Part shown: positions 1 through 7,363 of the stretch, in pieces
How the letters are laid out: each line of letters begins with the position of its first letter
Position numbering within the stretch: position 1 is the first letter of the stretch
From: a virus
Direction: 5' to 3' (one strand)
DNA length: 22,233 nt
Virus record (IMG/VR): IMGVR_UViG_3300034102_000237
Location: 1 to 22,233 of that record
Position numbers and translations under genes: made by a program
The notes under the pieces: model-generated
What the model was told of the DNA's origin: nothing
Seen by the model: only the letters and a program-made list of their open reading frames with translations
The model's database searches: none

Positions 1-699
1 ACTATCAAGTAAGTTTGAAATTTTCCCTGTTAAGGTTTCAGATATAACTGCCATAGATCCAGATACACCCTCAGCATTACCTAGAGATGTAACATAGTTT
101 CTAATAGCCTCAGATGATTTATCAACTGTGGTTTGAACGCCTTTAAAGGTAAATATCACCTTATCCCCAGCATCTTGGGCCCTTACACCAAACTCTTTTA
201 ACCTTTCAAATTCGCCTGTTTGCGCATCTAATATTGCCTCAGCTAATTGATCAAATGATTTACCGGTACTAGATGCTAAATCTCCTAGTTTTCGCATCTC
301 ATCACCAGTAGGCTTAAATCCTTGGTTCGCTAACTTTACAAATGATGCAGTTAATTCTTGAACGCTAAATGGAGTTTTAGCAGCAAAATCTTCTATTTCT
401 TTTAGTTTTAATTTTGCTAAAGCATTAGATCCTAAAGTATTGCCTAAAACCGCACCAAACTTTTCAAACTCAGCCGTTACTGCTAAAACCTCTTTGCCAA
501 AACTAATAAAAGCACCTACACTAAATGCTCCTGCAAAAGCAAGACCTGCGGTTTTAAATGCACTACTAGCAGTTGATGAAAAACTTTTTAAATCTGTTTC
601 AGCACCATTAGTAAAGCCTTTTAATTTTTTTTGCGCACCCTTTAAATCTTTATCTAATTGCCCTAAAGGTGCGCCAATAGGTATCTCAATTCCTTGCAT
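1..699 (-). CDS. Tail tape measure protein, N-terminal part (runs off left edge)
   Basis: Open from an ATG at 699 to base 1 with no stop, giving the first 233 residues of a longer protein. It starts with MQGIEIPIG, has a basic helical stretch near residues 17-27 (DKDLKGAQKKLKGF), then a small-residue hydrophobic segment near 48-66 (AGLAFAGAFSVGAF), followed by long alpha-helical sequence containing EFERLKEFGVRAQDAGDKV. This order is typical of phage tape measure proteins, which set tail length and are chaperoned by the gene just upstream. The ATG overlaps the end of the frameshifted chaperone ORF by 14 bases, the usual arrangement for these genes. Position after the major tail protein and chaperone is the strongest argument. 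Only the N-terminus is visible, so total length and any C-terminal peptidase or lysozyme domain are unknown. Confidence 0.88.
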   Translation of the reverse strand, partial: MQGIEIPIGAPLGQLDKDLKGAQKKLKGFTNGAETDLKSFSSTASSAFKTAGLAFAGAFSVGAFISFGKEVLAVTAEFEKFGAVLGNTLGSNALAKLKLKEIEDFAAKTPFSVQELTASFVKLANQGFKPTGDEMRKLGDLASSTGKSFDQLAEAILDAQTGEFERLKEFGVRAQDAGDKVIFTFKGVQTTVDKSSEAIRNYVTSLGNAEGVSGSMAVISETLTGKISNLLDS

Positions 700-979
700 C
701 TTCTAAGTATTTAAGCATCGCCTTATTCATTTGTTCTTTAATTATATCCATGTCTGCTATCTCATCATTTTCATAGATAAAAGCCATGAACTTTTTAAAG
801 CTTGGCATTCCTTTATTAACATGTACTCTCATGCCATTCCATGTTGCCCATCCTATGCGCTCCCAGTCCTTTTTTTCTTTATTAAAAAAGCCTTGACATT
901 TAAGAATATATTGATTCCATGTCAAGGCGTAAAAGTCATCAGGCATCAAACCGAGTTCTCCAAAAGCAAAAGTCAACAC
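686..979 (-). CDS. Tail assembly chaperone, second half (lambda gpT-like), expressed by -1 frameshift
   Basis: This 97-residue frame begins at a GTG at 979, but the same frame stays open upstream to the A9 run at 1011-1019 inside the preceding gene. Reading through a -1 shift there adds K-Q-T-G-K-L-N-W-N-K-D before V-L-T-F-A-F-G-E-L-G-L. The resulting fusion has 112 residues from the upstream gene, 11 linking residues and these 97, about 220 in total. The tryptophan, the ELGLMPDDF stretch and the LTWNQY stretch fit the part of tail chaperones that binds the tape measure protein. I infer that the GTG is not the real start and that this region is made only as a fusion, as in lambda G/GT. It is followed, with overlap, by the tape measure gene. 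Confidence 0.85.
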   Translation of the reverse strand: MLTFAFGELGLMPDDFYALTWNQYILKCQGFFNKEKKDWERIGWATWNGMRVHVNKGMPSFKKFMAFIYENDEIADMDIIKEQMNKAMLKYLEDARN

Positions 980-993
980 ATCTTTATTCCAAT

Positions 994-1347
994 TTAACTT
1001 TCCTGTTTGCTTTTTTTTTGCTCGGTTACCTCTGTGTTTAAACCTAACACTCTAAATACTTCTTTAGAAACTGTCAGGATAAACTCACCCCCTGAGCCTC
1101 CAGAGTTATCAATCCAATCGTGAACATCAAACTCTGTGAAGTCTACGATCTCGCCTTTCTTTAGTATAGGGTAAGCCGATGCATGATAAATAAATACTCT
1201 GAGGAATGGCAGTAATTGCTTACCTAACAAATCTGATAAATCAGTTACCGATGCATCAAAGTGAGTAAGCGTATGCTCCAAAGCGTAATTGCCAAAGAAC
1301 ATCTGCCTGTCGACCTCACTTATTTTGTACGTTAAATGTCCCTCCAT
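994..1347 (-). CDS. Tail assembly chaperone, first half (lambda gpG-like)
   Basis: 117 residues, short form of the tail assembly chaperone. It starts at an ATG at 1347 directly after the stop of the major tail protein gene. The sequence (MEGHLTYKISEVDRQ, then helical stretches with DLLGKQLLPFLRVFIYHA) resembles small alpha-helical chaperones in overall character rather than in a specific motif. The identification rests on position, size and the A9 slippery run seven residues before its stop, which connects it to the 686-979 frame. The short form is expected in excess over the fusion; together they coat the tape measure protein during tail tube assembly. Confidence 0.8.
   Translation of the reverse strand: MEGHLTYKISEVDRQMFFGNYALEHTLTHFDASVTDLSDLLGKQLLPFLRVFIYHASAYPILKKGEIVDFTEFDVHDWIDNSGGSGGEFILTVSKEVFRVLGLNTEVTEQKKSKQES
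1010..1020 (-). other. Programmed -1 ribosomal frameshift site (A9 run)
   Basis: On the minus strand the 0-frame reads CAA AAA AAA AGC near the end of the chaperone gene. It contains the classical slippery pattern A AAA AAA in the correct phase. A one-base backward slip lets the ribosome pass the stop at 994-996 and join the 686-979 frame with no intervening stop. Location between the major tail protein and tape measure genes is where this conserved frameshift is found in siphoviruses. The shift direction is deduced from the reading frames; the efficiency cannot be seen. Confidence 0.85.
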
Positions 1348-1818
1348 TTAGTAACCAGGATATGGATCAGTTGTGGTAATATCGCCATCGCCTAACAGAG
1401 TGCCAGTAAAGGTAATGAAATCACCCTCTGCGCCTGTAATCTCTAAAGCACTAAAGTAAGCATAGCCATACTGCGCACTAAAGTTAGGTTCTTCTGTGCC
1501 ATCTGTTTTAAGTAACGCCACTTGAAACTCGGTTAAAGTCTTTGCTCTTGCAATAATTGATATACGATCCCATGATGCTTTAGCGTTATCACCACCAGCA
1601 CCTGACGTATCTGTAAAAACACCCTCAAAAGGTATCTCAAAAGAATAGGTTGTCGGTTTGCGTCTGGTCACTCCAGGATCGCATTTGGTTACTGTTTCTG
1701 CGAAATCCCAGCTTTCGGAAATTCCGTTTGATGTTAAACACGCTACAGGTTTCCAAGCGCCGCCTGTCCTGATATATAGCATGAATAAACTGCCTGAATA
1801 AAATTGCTCGTCTGCCAT
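1348..1818 (-). CDS. Major tail (tube) protein
   Basis: 156 residues, probably the tail tube subunit. The N-terminal half contains LFMLYI, an SESWDFAETVTKCDPGVTRRK stretch and YSFEIPFEGVF. The C-terminal half, with SAQYGYAYFSALEITG and FITFTGTLLGDGDITT, is beta-rich and ends in the G-x-L-x-G-D-G-x-I/P-T-T pattern seen in many TP901-1-type tube proteins. The length and the position, after the tail completion protein and before the chaperone, match the family. It forms hexameric rings stacked around the tape measure protein. Spacing to the upstream gene is two bases, so the two are probably cotranslated. Confidence 0.85.
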   Translation of the reverse strand: MADEQFYSGSLFMLYIRTGGAWKPVACLTSNGISESWDFAETVTKCDPGVTRRKPTTYSFEIPFEGVFTDTSGAGGDNAKASWDRISIIARAKTLTEFQVALLKTDGTEEPNFSAQYGYAYFSALEITGAEGDFITFTGTLLGDGDITTTDPYPGY

Positions 1819-1820
1819 TT

Positions 1821-2243
1821 TTAGTTTCTATTTAATTTGTGTTGAAAAGTTAATATGTATTGAAATATGTTTTCTGTTTCTGTTTCTAGTATCACTTCAT
1901 TTGTTAATAGTTGTAAGGTTTCAACATTTATAAAGTTACTTAAAGTTAAGTTAGTAACCTGTATTCTGTTTTGTATCTCTTCACTAATTACCATTGCAAA
2001 ACTTAAATCGCCATTACCATTTGGATATTTAGTGACTATCTGCACGTTTATTGTGCAAAGATACCAATATCCGCACTTTGTCTGCTCTTGCAATCTAGTT
2101 TGGCTTGATAAAATTACATATTTAGCCGGTACATTCTTTAAAGGTGCTGATTTACTGTATACTGGAATAGTAACGCTACCGACTATTAAATTGGCTAGAG
2201 CGCTCTTATATGCATTCAGTATTGATAAATTAGCATCTTTCAT
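1821..2243 (-). CDS. Tail completion / tail terminator-like protein (DUF3168-type)
   Basis: 140 residues. The pattern of an N-terminal helix (SILNAYKSALANLIVG), a central strand with VPVYS-like sequence (TIPVYSKSAPLKNVPAKYVIL), a region with CTINVQIVTKYPNG, and a C-terminal strand (ENIFQYILTFQHKLN) fits the DUF3168/gp17 family of proteins that cap the tail end. Known members bind the last tail tube ring and join it to the head. Its position between the gp10-like protein and the major tail protein supports this. No catalytic motif is expected. The family call is by architecture and position, not by an alignment. Confidence 0.75.
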   Translation of the reverse strand: MKDANLSILNAYKSALANLIVGSVTIPVYSKSAPLKNVPAKYVILSSQTRLQEQTKCGYWYLCTINVQIVTKYPNGNGDLSFAMVISEEIQNRIQVTNLTLSNFINVETLQLLTNEVILETETENIFQYILTFQHKLNRN

Positions 2244-2256
2244 TTCTCAAATGTAA

Positions 2257-2706
2257 TTATTTTTTTGCATTATATTTTCGTGTCTGAACTTCCAATACTT
2301 TTCTTAAAGTTTTGGGATATTGTTGGATGCCCTCTAAGTAGCTAGGAATAAAAAAAGGCTTAGCCGGATAATTTCTTATCCTTATTCCTTTGCCCTTGAA
2401 AGGTGCAGCCATGTCTGAAAAGCCATTTGGTATAATAACTCCGCTTCCCGTTCCAAACTCAACATAAGCAGCATAAGGAGCGTTAGCAAAAAAGAATGAT
2501 CTATTAAAACCTACTCTAGCAGTTGTTTTTCCTATTGACTGTCTTAACTGACCTAGATCAACAACTACTCTTAACTGCGCTTGAGTAACCATGCCCTGCG
2601 TAGTTTCATTAGTCACCGCAACCGCTGTCCTATTAGCATCTTGACCAAACGAATCAATCTGAGATAAAAGTTTAGAGATGTTTATTTTAGACGCCATTAT
2701 TATCAT
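2257..2706 (-). CDS. HK97 gp10-like head-tail joining protein
   Basis: About 149 residues from the ATG at 2706; an ATG at 2697, giving MASKINISKLLSQI, is an equally good or better start. The features match HK97 gp10-type proteins: an N-terminal helical segment, VTNETTQGMVTQAQLRVVVDLGQLRQSI, then APYAAYVEFGTGSG, where the YAAYVEFGTG motif is the hallmark of the family, followed by PAKPFFIPSYLEG near the end. These proteins sit at the neck or tail end of siphophage virions. The gene overlaps the upstream head-closure gene by up to 20 bases, which favours translational coupling. Confidence 0.88.
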   Translation of the reverse strand: MIIMASKINISKLLSQIDSFGQDANRTAVAVTNETTQGMVTQAQLRVVVDLGQLRQSIGKTTARVGFNRSFFFANAPYAAYVEFGTGSGVIIPNGFSDMAAPFKGKGIRIRNYPAKPFFIPSYLEGIQQYPKTLRKVLEVQTRKYNAKK

Positions 2707-3025
2707 CCGTTACAGATGCCAGTATCTCATAAAAACGAAACGTGTCATCTACATTCCTAATTGAATGAATAGTGAAAAAATTTAACTCGTAAAGGATTCG
2801 CATGTCCTTTGTAGGTGCAAAGTCTTTTCTATACCGTATTGTAAACCTAAAGACTTGATTTATGACCTGTTCTTGCGCTTGTAACTGTCTATTGCCATCG
2901 TATGGCTTTATGTTTGACCATGTAGCCAATACAGGCACAAACGTAATCACGTAATCCTGATAGGCATTTTCAACTGAGCTGAACGTGCCAAATGTAATTC
3001 TTTTGTCTAATCTGCCCGGATTCAT
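2687..3025 (-). CDS. Head closure / head-tail adaptor protein (SPP1 gp16-like)
   Basis: 112 residues starting MNPGRLDKRITFGTF, a typical N-terminus of the SPP1 gp16 / phage head-tail adaptor family (x-G-x-L-x-x-R-I-x-x). It continues with VLATWSNIKPYDGNR and EQVINQVFRFTIRYR, corresponding to the usual W-a-x-I-x-P-x-x-G and FxIRYR segments. The protein would close the connector channel after packaging and bind the tail. Its ATG shares the A of the upstream stop codon (TAATG at 3027-3023), so translation is likely coupled to the gp6-like gene. Confidence 0.88.
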   Translation of the reverse strand: MNPGRLDKRITFGTFSSVENAYQDYVITFVPVLATWSNIKPYDGNRQLQAQEQVINQVFRFTIRYRKDFAPTKDMRILYELNFFTIHSIRNVDDTFRFYEILASVTDDNNGV

Positions 3026-3525
3026 TAGAATAAAGTTATGCGTCTATATGGTGAAAGCAAAAGAGTTGCAATCGTAGGCATACCCACAACTGGATTATCC
3101 CTGTTCTCGTAATAAAAAGTTATCATTTCTTTTATTGCAGTTTCAATATCGTCTGGCACATCAGATCCGCCCTCATAATTCCATCCATAACCAGCGACAT
3201 AAGTAACTGTGTTAAATCCCGGCGCTCCGGATATTACTTCTGTGTAGCCTTGCGTTTCGATTGTTTCAAATGTCAAGTCATCCATATCAGGATTCTTAAC
3301 AGACTCAACCGCAATCAAAGGATATTCATATATTTTTAGCGCACCTGTTGCTGGAGTTATTGCAGTTAATTGCCTTTGCCATAATACTTGCAAAGTAAAC
3401 TGTTCAGCTTGATTTACCGCAGATTTTATTAATGATGTTATTAAGCCATCTTCGATTGTGTAATCTAGGTCTAATCTCAGGTACATCTTCGCATCCGCTA
3501 GGCTCACTACATTTAACTGGTTCAT
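3025..3525 (-). CDS. Head-tail connector protein (HK97 gp6-like)
   Basis: 166 residues. The N-terminus (VSLADAKMYLRLDLDYTIEDGLITSLI) is the characteristic start of gp6/Phage_connector family proteins: a V-[ST]-L-x-x-A-K-x-[HY]-L-R-x-D helix followed by acidic residues and LI..LI. It also has YEYPLIAVESV and ends with helical sequence containing IETAIKEMITFYYENRDNP. It forms a ring under the portal and starts the neck. It is the first structural gene after the glycosyltransferase cassette, 8997 to 3525 being a gap in the usual capsid-to-connector order. A different-frame ORF (3404-3571) overlaps its first 122 bases. Confidence 0.9.
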   Translation of the reverse strand: MNQLNVVSLADAKMYLRLDLDYTIEDGLITSLIKSAVNQAEQFTLQVLWQRQLTAITPATGALKIYEYPLIAVESVKNPDMDDLTFETIETQGYTEVISGAPGFNTVTYVAGYGWNYEGGSDVPDDIETAIKEMITFYYENRDNPVVGMPTIATLLLSPYRRITLF

Positions 3526-3571
3526 TCTGTTTAGGTTTAAAGGGTTGTTTTAAATACTCTTTTTTTTCCAT
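3404..3571 (-). CDS. Possible small protein overlapping the connector gene start
   Basis: A 55-residue ORF starts MEKKEYLKQPFKPKQNEP, and its ATG shares one base with the stop of the preceding glycosyltransferase (TAATG at 3573-3569). The same junction type links other genes in this operon. It continues in another frame through the first 122 bases of the connector gene and ends at a TGA at 3404-3406. It fills the otherwise empty 45 bases between the two genes. It is lysine-rich at the start and has a CSEPSGC segment, but no family I recognise. The overlap with a well-supported gene argues against it. It could be a coupling ORF that brings ribosomes to the connector start. Confidence 0.3.
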   Translation of the reverse strand: MEKKEYLKQPFKPKQNEPVKCSEPSGCEDVPEIRPRLHNRRWLNNIINKICGKSS

Positions 3572-4515
3572 TACGATAATGCTAAATTACATATTTTATT
3601 TAACCAATTTTCAAACTTGGGTAATTCCTCCGCAGGATCTAATTGTTTTGCCCTCTCTAAAGGCGTTTTCTTAGTCTGGATTGTATCAATGTTAGAAATA
3701 GCATCTATCCAACCATCTATATCGTTTCTCTTGACAAATATCCCTGCATCTCCAAGACTATCTCTGAATCCAAGTATATCAGATGCAATGACAGGAATAT
3801 TGCAACAGAGAGCCTCTATTTGAGCCATTCCGTAACTCTCATACTCGCTTGGCGCAATAAGTACCTTTGTCATGGCTAAATATTTGCGAACATCATCAAT
3901 TAAAGGTACATATTTTATATTCCTGACTTTTTCGTCTTTTATCTGATGATAGTAGCCACCTTGCACCGCCATAAATTTAACTTTAGGCATTCGCTTTGCA
4001 ATCTCTATTAATATCTGACCGCCTTTGTTTTCGTTATGGTTTATCAAAGTGACATATTCTGCATTTATTCTATCTGTAGAATAATCTCGGTAATCTATTG
4101 GCGCATACAAAGTATAGGTTTCCTGATTGTAATTTAACTCTCGCTTTGTGTTCTCGCAGTTATAAACTGTATAAGTATTATGTCTAATGTTAACCTGCGG
4201 ATAGCCTACGTTATTATGAGCAAAGTTTATAACCTTTTTAGGGTTTAGCCTTTGTTTATTCATGGCATAATAAGTGCCTGATAGTTGGCAGAACACCAAA
4301 TCTGCCCAGTCCCATAAATCATTATGACATTGCTTGTAATTGTCTTTAGCCTTGTAAACTTGTATGCCCTCAAAACTGTAATTCTCAGGACATCTAGTAA
4401 CTGCTTTAACCTCATGACCTTTGCTCATTAGATAAGTTACAACCCGATGCAAATAAATTTCAGATCCTGCCCTTTGGTGAGGTAAGTAAATGCCTGGACT
4501 TAGTAAGATGTTCAT
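3571..4515 (-). CDS. GT-B glycosyltransferase, family GT4-like
   Basis: 314 residues with the two-domain GT-B layout. The N-terminal domain begins MNILLSPGIYLPHQRAGSE and has SKGHEVKAVTR, the usual 'sees a long loop, then G-G-[AS]-E' nucleotide-sugar fold start. The C-terminal donor-binding domain includes NHNENKGGQILIEIAKRMP near 159-177, VKFMAVQGG, and SEYESYGMAQIEALCCNIPVIAS near 223-245, where E226 and E234 form the E-x7-E motif. DAGIFVKRND follows near 257-265. It would transfer a sugar from an activated nucleotide donor; donor and acceptor cannot be read from sequence. There is no signal peptide, so it acts in the cytoplasm. It is the last gene of the cassette and overlaps the previous gene by four bases. 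Confidence 0.9.
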   Translation of the reverse strand: MNILLSPGIYLPHQRAGSEIYLHRVVTYLMSKGHEVKAVTRCPENYSFEGIQVYKAKDNYKQCHNDLWDWADLVFCQLSGTYYAMNKQRLNPKKVINFAHNNVGYPQVNIRHNTYTVYNCENTKRELNYNQETYTLYAPIDYRDYSTDRINAEYVTLINHNENKGGQILIEIAKRMPKVKFMAVQGGYYHQIKDEKVRNIKYVPLIDDVRKYLAMTKVLIAPSEYESYGMAQIEALCCNIPVIASDILGFRDSLGDAGIFVKRNDIDGWIDAISNIDTIQTKKTPLERAKQLDPAEELPKFENWLNKICNLALS

Positions 4516-5117
4516 GTTACAGGAATAAACAGATATGGTCTTTGTATCTTTAATGTTCTGCCATCGTAATTATGCAGGTCGCTTCTATGATAGTGTATAG
4601 CTTGTATTCTTGTAGCTGGATTATAAAGCGCATAACCTGCACTATGTAACTCATAAGCAATCCGATTATCACAACCCGGTATGCCTAAATAAAAGTCACA
4701 GAAATTAACATTGCGCATCTTGCCCTTAAATATCCAGACATCTTGACTAAAGCGCTCATTATGTAACTTTAAACCTCCTATCTTATCATCCCACCTGCTT
4801 AACGCTATGCATTGCCGTTCATTTAAAGTCAACTGGCTAAGCGTATGGTTAAAATAAATATCTGTATTTGCAACCATTGATATATCATCCCTGCTTGTGA
4901 CTGTTCTGTCAATCAGATTAAAAAAGTCTCTATATGTTGGTCGCTGAAATGGTATAATTACTAATTTGTCAGAATTTGGCAACTCAACAAAACCATCTAC
5001 AAAAAGATAAATTTTATTTATATGAGGATTCTCTATGTTTTTATTTAAGCAGTAGATTAATTCCTTTTGCCTGATTGCGCTTTTATCGGTATAAATTGAA
5101 GTAAATAAATTAATCAT
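4512..5117 (-). CDS. GT-A-like glycosyltransferase-family protein
   Basis: 201 residues. Residues 81-89 (MVANTDIYF) have the N-T-D-I-Y-F form of a DxD-type metal and nucleotide-sugar site. Further conserved-looking blocks are IALSRWD at 104-110, SQDVWIFKG at 124-132, GIPGCDNRIAYEL at 145-157 with GYALYNPA, and AIHYHRSD at 173-180. This combination resembles a group of small uncharacterised GT-A-like proteins found in surface-glycan gene clusters, but I cannot name a family with certainty. It overlaps the methyltransferase gene upstream by eight bases and the GT4-like gene downstream by four. No membrane segment is seen. Confidence 0.65.
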   Translation of the reverse strand: MINLFTSIYTDKSAIRQKELIYCLNKNIENPHINKIYLFVDGFVELPNSDKLVIIPFQRPTYRDFFNLIDRTVTSRDDISMVANTDIYFNHTLSQLTLNERQCIALSRWDDKIGGLKLHNERFSQDVWIFKGKMRNVNFCDFYLGIPGCDNRIAYELHSAGYALYNPATRIQAIHYHRSDLHNYDGRTLKIQRPYLFIPVT

Positions 5118-5664
5118 AAATAGCTATGCCTGTACCTGTATGATGTCCTATATGTGTTAAATCGTATTTTTCGTTCTTTAATCCATTCCAGAAATTACTA
5201 ATTTCATTGTTTAAATAAATGTCATCAAACATGACTAAGCCTTTGTAATTAATCTTTAGCAAATGATCAGCAAACTTTTGCTCAAACTCGCCGTCATGAT
5301 AAGTATCTAGCATTATAAAAGGACTTGCAATCTCATACTTTAAAACATCGCCTTTTATAAATTTTATGTTAGGTATTTTAATTTCCGCTATCTCTGGCTG
5401 ATGCTCAATGTCATAACTGATAACTTTATTCTTTTTGTTAAATGACAAAGCTATGGCAGAGCTTCCCTGATAACTTCCAATGTCTAGCAAAGTAACTCCG
5501 TTATATAAAGTGCTTATATAAGCTAGTAATCTGTAATGCTCAAGTCCTGCATCCATGTAAAACCACCCTTTAGGAAATCCTAGATCATCCGTACTCTTTA
5601 GATACTTAGACAGATTGATTGCATTTAACTGCTCTGCCGTAACTTTTAATATTTTATCAATCAT
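5110..5664 (-). CDS. Class I SAM-dependent methyltransferase
   Basis: 184 residues. Motif I is LLDIGSYQGSSA at 59-70. It is followed by the motif II acidic residue in ISYDI (82-86), a KGDV at 104-107, MLDTYHDGEFE at 118-128, and a post-motif strand GLVMFDDIY at 142-150. This is the layout of the Methyltransf_24 type and of small O-methyltransferases common in glycan clusters. The D-x-x-H-D and F-D-D residues could bind a metal. Its placement among five sugar-transfer genes suggests it methylates a sugar or the glycan end rather than DNA; this is inference. There is no DNA methyltransferase motif IV (N/DPPY). Confidence 0.85.
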   Translation of the reverse strand: MIDKILKVTAEQLNAINLSKYLKSTDDLGFPKGWFYMDAGLEHYRLLAYISTLYNGVTLLDIGSYQGSSAIALSFNKKNKVISYDIEHQPEIAEIKIPNIKFIKGDVLKYEIASPFIMLDTYHDGEFEQKFADHLLKINYKGLVMFDDIYLNNEISNFWNGLKNEKYDLTHIGHHTGTGIAIYD

Positions 5665-6223
5665 ATTGATTTAGTAAAAGGTTATAATTTTTATGATACT
5701 TATCTATGGCGTGATAACCTACTGAGCCATATTCAAACTCTGTTTCAACGGCAAACTTATTGCAGGTTGCCTTATCGGGTAATTTATAACCTAGCTCACG
5801 CATCTTATTAGTAAAGTAAATATCTTCATTCCCATGTACTGCCATTCCTTTATACCGATGCTTTGAGCAAATCTCATACATTAGCTTAGGATTTCTAATG
5901 CTTAAACCTCCATTCATGCAGCCTGGTATATTTTTAATCCACGATCCTATAAAGTCCCATTCTAAAAACTCCTCAATGCCATCTTTTAATAATCCAGAAT
6001 CATGCTGAAATATTAGCACTCGATCATACCGGCATCCCTGCCAGAAAGATGGATTTGTCAAGACTGCATTGTAATCCTTGGCAGACTTTAAAGAATAGAT
6101 ACCTCCAGCATAGGGCGGTTGAATGTGAAAGATATCCCATGACTTAGGTATAAACCTTTTATGTCTTGCGATTGCTTCCTGAGCCACATCTTCTCGGTCA
6201 TCTATAATTATAGCTGCATTCAT
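5657..6223 (-). CDS. DUF5672-like putative glycosyltransferase
   Basis: 188 residues. Blocks seen are VLIFQHDSGLL at 69-79, the acidic-plus-G sequence WDFIGSWI at 89-96, GCMNGGLSIRN at 101-111, HGNEDIYFTNK at 130-140 and the late GSVGYHAIDKYHK at 166-178. The series Q-x-D, D-[FY]-[IV]-G, N-G-G-[LF]-S-[LI]-R, E-D-[IV]-[FY]-F and G-x-H is how I recognise the DUF5672 family. Members are GT-A-like and sit in glycosylation clusters, with Q-H-D as the likely metal-binding triad. It overlaps both neighbours (4 and 8 bases), so it is expressed with them. Confidence 0.8.
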   Translation of the reverse strand: MNAAIIIDDREDVAQEAIARHKRFIPKSWDIFHIQPPYAGGIYSLKSAKDYNAVLTNPSFWQGCRYDRVLIFQHDSGLLKDGIEEFLEWDFIGSWIKNIPGCMNGGLSIRNPKLMYEICSKHRYKGMAVHGNEDIYFTNKMRELGYKLPDKATCNKFAVETEFEYGSVGYHAIDKYHKNYNLLLNQYD

Positions 6224-6969
6224 ACTAATACCTTGTTATAATTATGATGACTCTTTAAATAGCTAGGCAATACTGATTTATCAAACTTTACAGGATTCCA
6301 CAAGTTAAACGCTACACAATGCACATCGCCAAATTGGCTATTAGGTTTCCATTTATAGTAAATATCATTTAACCAGTCTTTTCTAACTTCGTGAGCATGA
6401 CCGAAAACATTATACTTGTATCTCATAATCGGCTCTGGCTGACAGGTGCTAAAATGAAAGATAGTCTGTTTTAAGTTTAAATCCTGAGTATGTTCTTTTC
6501 TATGCAAATTCTCTAATCGTATCGGTCTGAATCCATCATAACATGCATAGTTAAATGAACGCCAAAAGTTTATAAAGCCATCAATGCCATAAAACCTATG
6601 TACGCCCCAGTAAGCATATTCAAAAGAGGCTTGTAACTCATCGGATTTATAAACCTCATCCGAATCTACTGTCAAAACCAAATCATAACCCTCAGAGTAT
6701 TTATACTTGACAGATCTATGGTCATTTTCTGCCCCATATCTGTCTGCTCTGTCCCAGATTAATTTATCTTTTAATACATCCTGACAAATGCTAAATATAT
6801 AACCCTCTGAATCTGGGCATCTTAATAGCGTTCCATGACCTTGCGATGGCATCATACTATAAGCAATTACCATTTTATCTACATGATCTACAACCGACAT
6901 AAGAGCCTCACGCAAGTAATCACCTGCATAGTGAATAGTCATAAAACCTAAAACTTTAATTTTGCTCAT
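6220..6969 (-). CDS. GT-A (GT2-like) glycosyltransferase
   Basis: 249 residues. The N-terminus IKVLGFMTIHYAGDYLREALMSVVDHVDKMVIAYS has the strand-helix start typical of glycosyltransferases of the GT2 type. LVLTVDSDEVYK at 97-108 has the D-x-D-E metal and donor-binding motif. Later segments (PIRLENLHRKEHT, KQTIFHFSTCQP, HAHEVRKDW) contain histidines that could complete the metal site. It lacks transmembrane segments, unlike many GT2 synthases, so it is probably cytoplasmic. Overlap of four bases with the DUF5672-like gene and 14 with the upstream 135-residue gene indicates coupled translation. Donor sugar unknown. Confidence 0.8.
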   Translation of the reverse strand: MSKIKVLGFMTIHYAGDYLREALMSVVDHVDKMVIAYSMMPSQGHGTLLRCPDSEGYIFSICQDVLKDKLIWDRADRYGAENDHRSVKYKYSEGYDLVLTVDSDEVYKSDELQASFEYAYWGVHRFYGIDGFINFWRSFNYACYDGFRPIRLENLHRKEHTQDLNLKQTIFHFSTCQPEPIMRYKYNVFGHAHEVRKDWLNDIYYKWKPNSQFGDVHCVAFNLWNPVKFDKSVLPSYLKSHHNYNKVLV

Positions 6970-7363
6970 ATTCTAATTCTTTACCAGTTAATGCAAAATA
7001 TAGGTTTTGAAGTTGGTGAACGTATTGCAATAAATTATATTTTATACGATTTAAATTACCAACATTAAAATCACCGTACCAAAAATCTACTCTGCCATTT
7101 TTGTAAAACTGAAAAGCAAAAGATCTTGGATAAATACCATCTTTAAAATATCTGTTCCAATTCCCATGTTTATTATTTTCAAAACCAAACTTTAATAACC
7201 ATTCTTCGGTTAGTAAGATAGGATCTAATTCTAACTTCTCTAAATGAAATTGATAAATACCAGTAGCTAATATTTGAGTAAATCCATTAACAGTTTTATA
7301 CTGGGCATTTTTGTCTTTAACAAAATTCCCAATTCTTAACTCACTTGCTTTCATATATACCAA
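6956..7363 (-). CDS. Small Bacteroidota phage-type protein (unknown function)
   Basis: About 135 residues from the ATG at 7363; the more likely start is the ATG at 7354, giving MKASELRIGNFVKD. The recognisable parts are the MKASELRIGN start, LTEEWLLKFGFE in the middle and YVHQLQNLYFALTGKELEY at the end. This arrangement is one I know from many small uncharacterised proteins in Bacteroidota genomes and their phages and mobile elements. No function is established to my knowledge. It lies between two glycosyltransferase genes and is AT-richer than the capsid gene: two 60-base lines counted within it hold 15 and 17 G+C, against 26 in a line of the capsid gene. It may be a late insertion into the cassette. 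Confidence 0.85.
   Translation of the reverse strand: MVYMKASELRIGNFVKDKNAQYKTVNGFTQILATGIYQFHLEKLELDPILLTEEWLLKFGFENNKHGNWNRYFKDGIYPRSFAFQFYKNGRVDFWYGDFNVGNLNRIKYNLLQYVHQLQNLYFALTGKELEYEQN

Noticed and set aside
731-997. Plus-strand ORF of 88 codons
   Set aside because: Lies opposite the tail chaperone reading frame, which is strongly supported by the frameshift and neighbours; its product has no recognisable features.
1867-2256. Plus-strand ORF of 129 codons
   Set aside because: Mirror of the tail completion gene; no domain, and all supported genes run on the minus strand.
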